A DNA stretch of 64,000 nt, from the NCBI GenBank assembly GCA_965277595.1, contig CBDIDH010000001.1, forward strand, positions 248,001 to 312,000. Reading direction: 5' to 3'. Every line of letters starts with the position of its first letter. Position 1 is the first letter of the stretch. Below, one piece after another: positions 60,395-64,000 of this stretch. The notes under the pieces were generated by a model that did no database searches, was not told the origin of the DNA, and saw only the letters and a program-made list of their open reading frames with translations. The stretch comes from CBDIDH01 sp965277595. GTDB lineage: Bacteria > Planctomycetota > Planctomycetia > Isosphaerales > Isosphaeraceae. Made by a program: the position numbers and the translations under genes.

Positions 60395-61910
60395 CCGTCG
60401 ATGTCGATGTCGAGGGGTCGGGAAGCGTGAGCGAGGAAGCGTCGCGCGCGCGCGCCGGCTCGATCGGCAGATGGATGCGGAACCGCGAGCCGACTCCCGG
60501 AGTACTTTCGACCTTGATCCGACCCCCTTGCTTGGCGATGATTCCGTGGCCGATCGAGAGGCCCAGGCCCGTCCCCGCGCCGACGGGCTTGGTTGTGAAG
60601 AAGGGATCAAAAATCTTCGATTGCACGTCGGGGGCCATTCCGCAGCCGTCGTCGGCGATCTCCACATGGATCTCGCCAACCTCCCACTTCGTGATCACCT
60701 CGATCCGCCCCGACCGCCGACCGGTACACTCGATCGCCTGAATGGCATTCATCAACAGGTTCAAGAAAACCTGGTTGAGCGGAGCCCCGGCGCACTCCAG
60801 GGTCGGCACCTGCTCAAACCGGCGGTCGACCGTGATCTGATTCTCGGCGATCGGTCCCGAGAGCATGCCGAGCGTCTGATCGAGCGCGACGTTGACATCA
60901 ATCGCGGCGATCTCCGAGCGATCCAGTTGCGCGAATCCTCGCAGGTTCTCGACGATCTTGGCAACGCGTTGCAGCCCTTGACGGGTCGCCTCGGTCATCC
61001 TCGGCAAGTTCTCGCGGAGGTAGTTCAGATCGGCCTCGTCGCGGACCTGTTCGATTCGCTCAGTGAGGTCGGGGCGAACCTTGCGAAGATCGGCGTGCCC
61101 TTCTTCATAGGCGGTGACGAGCCGGAATAACTCGCCGAGGTCGCGCCCGAGCACCGCGACGTTATTCATGGCGAAGGCCAGTGGGTTATTGATCTCGTGG
61201 GCCATCCCCGCGGCAAGGGTGCCCAGCGAGGCGAGCTTCTCGGTGTGGATGAGCTGGCTCTGGGTTTCCTTGAGCTTCTGGTTCGTCTGGCGAAGCTGTT
61301 CGTTGGCCGCGGTTAGCTGTTCGGTTCGTCGCCTGAGTTCCTGATCGGCCTGGACACGCTCGGTCACGTCCTTGAGATAGCAGCGGATGTGGTTGATTGA
61401 GCCGTCGGGGTTGTACCGGGCCTGCGTGTAGACGCGGACGTAGCGGATTCGGCCGGTCGTGTTCGGCATCCGCAAGGTGAAGTCATGCCGCTCGCCGAGT
61501 TCGATCGCCTTGCGGAACTCGTCCTCGGCCAGGGCGCGGTCGTCGGGGTGAAGAGACTCGATAAAGCTTTTCTGGCGAAGTTGCTCGATCGACTGGCCGA
61601 GGAAGGTCTCGACGGCCTCGGTGGAGTTCAGCCAGCGGAGGCTCTTGGGATCGAGCCGGCCGAGCATCTCGTCGGGCGGCACGGCCGGAGCGTTCCGCAC
61701 GGGAAGCATCGAGGCGCTCAGCGTATTGTCGTCGCGCGCCGGCGCGGCGCGCGGCGTTGGCATTCCGGTCAGGGTCGAGTTCGACGACGCCCCTTTTTCC
61801 GGCAGCGCGAACTCGTGGCCGCACGACGGGCACCGGACCCGCTTACCGACCAGTTCGCGGGGGGCCTTCAAGGGTTTGCCGCACTGCGGGCAAGGTGCCG
61901 TGATGTCCAT
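60387..61910 (-). CDS. Zinc-ribbon / PAS / histidine kinase
   Basis: A 507-residue sensor kinase. It starts with a zinc ribbon (CPQCGKPLKAPRELVGKRVRCPSC), then a PAS/PAC domain (about 85-205: LRMPNTTGRIRYVRVYTQARYNPDGSINHIRCYLKDVTERVQAD), a coiled linker, and the kinase core: phosphoacceptor GMAHEINNPLAFAMNN, N-box NLLMNAIQAIE, G1 VEIADDGCGMAPDVQSKIFDPFFTTKPVGAGTGLGLSI. No TM helix was seen, so it is cytoplasmic. No response regulator gene is adjacent. The stop overlaps the phosphofructokinase stop by 8 bases. ATG 61910 gives the zinc ribbon as natural N-terminus. Confidence 0.9.
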   Translation of the reverse strand: MDITAPCPQCGKPLKAPRELVGKRVRCPSCGHEFALPEKGASSNSTLTGMPTPRAAPARDDNTLSASMLPVRNAPAVPPDEMLGRLDPKSLRWLNSTEAVETFLGQSIEQLRQKSFIESLHPDDRALAEDEFRKAIELGERHDFTLRMPNTTGRIRYVRVYTQARYNPDGSINHIRCYLKDVTERVQADQELRRRTEQLTAANEQLRQTNQKLKETQSQLIHTEKLASLGTLAAGMAHEINNPLAFAMNNVAVLGRDLGELFRLVTAYEEGHADLRKVRPDLTERIEQVRDEADLNYLRENLPRMTEATRQGLQRVAKIVENLRGFAQLDRSEIAAIDVNVALDQTLGMLSGPIAENQITVDRRFEQVPTLECAGAPLNQVFLNLLMNAIQAIECTGRRSGRIEVITKWEVGEIHVEIADDGCGMAPDVQSKIFDPFFTTKPVGAGTGLGLSIGHGIIAKQGGRIKVESTPGVGSRFRIHLPIEPARARDASSLTLPDPSTSTSTAT

Positions 61911-62345
61911 GAACCGGGTCTTCCGCCTCTCCACGCCCCGAGTCCTGGTGGGGGGCGTCGCCTTCAGAGTCGTCGGTCGCCCGTCGATTGCCAAGCAAGG
62001 AATGGTTCGGGACGGGCGGTCCGGGCGACACCGGAACCGGCCGGGGGGAATTTTTTTGCCCCGACCCATCGTCATTCGCTACAGACGTCTTCTCAACGTT
62101 ATTCTACCCGACCCGATCGCCTGAGTGTCGAGACCTCCCTCAGAAAAGTGGCCGGCGACGGAGGAGAGCTTTGGAGTCAGGAGACTGTTGAAAGGTGAAA
62201 GAAGACGGGAGACGGGAGACAGGAGGTCGGAAGGAAAAGACCGAACGCGGCAATCAGAGAACGAACCCGGTCGTTCTCGTGGTTGCCTCAGATCAGTCCG
62301 CGTCACGGAGTGGTCAGCTCGCGATTCCGCGAATTCACGAACAGC

Positions 62346-62422
62346 CATCGGTCATCGACCATCGACCATCGACCATCGACCATCGACCATCGACCATCGA
62401 CCATCGACCATCGACCATCGGA
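62346..62422. repeat. Heptamer array, 11 units of CATCGAC
   Basis: CATCGGT, nine CATCGAC units, then CATCGGA, all in phase. It is a variant close to family A (CATCGGT is a rotated CGGTCAT). No inverted partner; located about 320 bases before the Ig-like gene. Confidence 0.92.
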
Positions 62423-62537
62423 TGCGTAAAACGTGAACGTCTCTGAATCCACGCGACAGCCCTCGTTTCGCACAGTCTTGAGGCAAGCGTGTAACGTGTT
62501 TGACGGTCGTAATGCCGCGACCTAGATTCCAGTAGCC

Positions 62538-62625
62538 TCACCCCTCGCGGGTGACCGAGGCAGGAAAACGCGGCCCGCCGGGCGTCCGGGTCGTGCGCCC
62601 GGGTTGGGGGTTTACCTGCCCTCGG
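62538..62625 (+). ncRNA. Candidate structured RNA upstream of the Ig-like surface protein gene
   Basis: Three helices stack in order. TCACCC/GGGTGA (62538-62543 with 62549-62554). A long-range helix, CCGAGG+CAGG (62555-62564) with CCTG+C bulge+CCTCGG (62615-62625). Enclosed in it, a 7-bp hairpin CCGGGCG/CGCCCGG (62578-62584 with 62596-62602). The region lies 45 bases upstream of the ATG. GC-rich DNA forms helices easily, so this is only a candidate leader element; it matches no riboswitch family I know. Confidence 0.35.
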
Positions 62626-62669
62626 CCGGAGATCTCGACTCACACCATTTGACTTTGAGAGATCGACCA

Positions 62670-63737
62670 ATGTTGCGATGGCTTGTCTTCGGTGAACGTC
62701 GTGCCGAGCAGTCCCCCACTTCGGCCGCGACGTTGCGGCCCGCGAAAATGGCTGGGCGCCGCCGGCAACGGCCCGCCCTCGAATCGCTGGAAGAACGCCT
62801 GACGATGACCGCCTCGCTCGCCGGTGGCATCCACTCCGCGGCGATCATTTCGCAGACGACCCCGCAGATCGGCACGGGCGTCGCCACCATCGGCGTCGCG
62901 GCGTCGACGACCCAGGCCAGCTACGGCCAGTCGGTCGTCCTGTCGTCGACGGTGGCCCCGGCGGTTCCCGGCGGACCGACCCCGACCGGCAACGTCACCT
63001 TCTTTGACGGCCCGGCCTTCCTCGGCACGGCGCCTCTGGTCAACGGCAAGGCCTCGCTGAGCACCTGGAGCGTCTTCCTCGTCGGCTTCAACTCGGTCAA
63101 GGCCGCGTACTGGGGCGACGCCAACTACACCAATGGCGACTCGAACTACCTCAACGTCCAGGTCTCCAAGACCGCGACGGTGACCTCGCTCTCGACCGCC
63201 GTCAGCCCCTCGTCCGTGACCTTCTCGGCCACGGTCGCCCCGGCCGGACCGTACAGCGGAACTCCCTCGGGCGTTGTCGGCTTCTTTGAAGACGGCACGC
63301 TGGTTGACTCGGTCCTGCTCGTCAACGGCAAGGCGACGATGACCCAGGCGATGAACGGATCGGGCAACCACACGTTCACCGCGACCTACTACGGCGACAG
63401 CGGATTCAACGGCAGCACGTCCAATCCGCCGACCGTCCAGGCCCTCGCCGTTCACCCGACCCACACCATCCTCGCCGTCAAGCCCTACCTGAACGCCCAC
63501 GGCGCCGCGGTGGCTCAGGCCCTTTACGCCGGGGTCATCGATGCCACGACCGGCGCCCGCGCCACTTCGGGAACGGTCACCTTCTACGTGGACGGCAAGG
63601 CCCTCAAGACCGTCGCCGTGACCAACGGCATGGCCGCGACCTTCGCCCCGCTCAAGTCGGCCAAGGGGCACCGGTTCACCGCGATCTACCACGGCGCCTC
63701 GGGCCTCGGGGTCAGCTCCGCGAACGTCGTTCTCTAA
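62670..63737 (+). CDS. Secreted Ig-like-repeat protein with LExR-type N-terminus
   Basis: A 355-residue surface protein. The N-terminal region has RPALESLEERLTM (about 38-50), the LExLExR-type motif shared with planctomycete extracellular proteins. The rest is three bacterial Ig-like repeats of the Big_3_5 type: SYGQSVVLSSTVAPAVPGGPTPTGNVTFFDG, VTSLSTAVSPSSVTFSATVAPAG...GVVGFFEDGTLV and HGAAVAQALYAGVIDATTGARATSGTVTFYVDG. It has no enzyme domain, so an adhesive or structural role is likely. ATG 62670 is chosen, with GAGAG upstream; a longer frame from 62604 overlaps the candidate RNA. A terminator follows. Confidence 0.82.
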   Translation: MLRWLVFGERRAEQSPTSAATLRPAKMAGRRRQRPALESLEERLTMTASLAGGIHSAAIISQTTPQIGTGVATIGVAASTTQASYGQSVVLSSTVAPAVPGGPTPTGNVTFFDGPAFLGTAPLVNGKASLSTWSVFLVGFNSVKAAYWGDANYTNGDSNYLNVQVSKTATVTSLSTAVSPSSVTFSATVAPAGPYSGTPSGVVGFFEDGTLVDSVLLVNGKATMTQAMNGSGNHTFTATYYGDSGFNGSTSNPPTVQALAVHPTHTILAVKPYLNAHGAAVAQALYAGVIDATTGARATSGTVTFYVDGKALKTVAVTNGMAATFAPLKSAKGHRFTAIYHGASGLGVSSANVVL

Positions 63738-63777
63738 CGGATCTCGATCCGACCCCGTTTTCCCCTTCGAACGAACG

Positions 63778-63832
63778 CGGACCGAGGACCGAGGCCGAGG
63801 CTCTTGCCTCCCGCCGGTCCTCGGCCCGTTTT
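63778..63832 (+). terminator. Intrinsic terminator of the Ig-like gene
   Basis: CGGACCGAGGACCG (63778-63791) pairs with CGGTCCTCGGCCCG (63815-63828) with one mismatch, enclosing a GAGGC/GCCTC hairpin, followed by TTTT at 63829-63832. The arms are built of family-A heptamer-like units (ACCGAGG twice). Confidence 0.8.
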
Positions 63833-63987
63833 CGTCTTTGCCCGTCGCCGCAACGAGAGGGGGACCCAAGTCCGCCACAACCCCCCCCCGGGTGTCGCGA
63901 CGTCCTCAGGCCCCCAACCTCGTATGCTAGCCCAACACGAAAACAACACCAACATAATTTTATCTGGAATCCCCGAAAATCCCCGAT

Positions 63988-64000
63988 ACCTTTGCCCTTT
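63988..64000. repeat. Start of a family-B-type array at the window edge
   Basis: CCTTTGCCCTTT at the very end matches family-B units and is cut by the edge, so the length is unknown. Confidence 0.4.

Larger units (their letters stand above)
61911..62669. other. Long intergenic region with heptamer array and candidate structured RNA
   Basis: About 760 bases between the histidine kinase (minus) and the Ig-like gene (plus). It holds 11 CATCGAC-type heptamers (62346-62422) and the candidate RNA at 62538-62625. The rest, 61911-62345, shows no gene; 62180-62250 is purine-rich. Confidence 0.5.

Noticed and set aside
58916..60679. 587-residue minus-strand open frame opposite phosphofructokinase
   Set aside because: Antisense shadow without motifs, spans the ends of two real genes.

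Overview
The window looks like high-GC chromosome from a planctomycete, most likely the Isosphaeraceae/Gemmatales side of the phylum. The evidence is the gene content: a secreted DUF1549/DUF1553 plus DUF1501 pair, a DUF1559 prepilin-like protein, a giant Ser/Thr kinase, two surface proteins with an N-terminal LExR-type motif, BlaI/M56 regulation, and many hypothetical proteins. The family assignment is inference. I recognised no rRNA, tRNA, CRISPR array, integrase or transposase.

Layout. 1-5.3 kb: start of a truncated membrane protein, a K+ channel, an ArsR regulator with a clear terminator, rsmH and an anti-sigma-type ATPase. 5.3-11.9 kb (minus): operon of a large TPR protein, ExbB/TolQ, ExbD/TolR and a membrane-anchored, proline-rich protein with a squalene-cyclase-like repeat domain. 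12.4-18.0 kb: a 1896-residue kinase-STAND-SUMF1 fusion. 18.1-21.4 kb: three-gene glycosyltransferase cluster. 21.5-30.0 kb (minus): a six-gene vWA / DUF5682 / MoxR ATPase / unknown / unknown / pentapeptide-SWIM cluster, interrupted by a 455-bp heptamer array. 30.2-34.5 kb: DUF3131 protein, a YxWxGxW-type secreted protein and an AAA+/winged-helix ATPase preceded by a perfect 12-bp inverted repeat. 34.7-40.3 kb: DUF1553-DUF1501 pair, a DUF4126/zinc-ribbon membrane protein and a small membrane protein. 40.4-46.4 kb: DHH phosphoesterase, DUF4149, SDR, c-type haem protein, Sm-like protein and TPM protein. 46.6-52.3 kb: M56 metallopeptidase and BlaI repressor with a double operator, a small lipoprotein, a DUF1559 protein and a small secreted protein. 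52.6-64 kb: a ~54-bp tandem repeat, a conserved protein of unknown function, aldo/keto reductase, 3-methyladenine glycosylase, a coiled-coil surface protein, cytochrome P450, phosphofructokinase, a zinc-ribbon histidine kinase, a candidate structured RNA and an Ig-like surface protein.

The most striking non-coding feature is a dispersed set of 7-bp tandem repeats. Family A is CGGTCAT/CGGTCCT (reverse complement ATGACCG/AGGACCG). Family B is TGTCCTT/TGCCCTT/TGTCCTC. Arrays run from 2 to 65 units, are nearly free of indels, occur between genes, and often stop within a few bases of a stop codon. Several occur as inverted pairs able to form 10-15 bp hairpins just downstream of genes, and one supplies the stop codon of the M56 gene.

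The strongest candidate for a poorly described protein system is the vWA-MoxR-DUF5682-SWIM cluster at 21.5-30.0 kb. Next come the ExbB/ExbD operon with a TonB-like architecture ending in a cyclase-like barrel, and the kinase-STAND-SUMF1 fusion.
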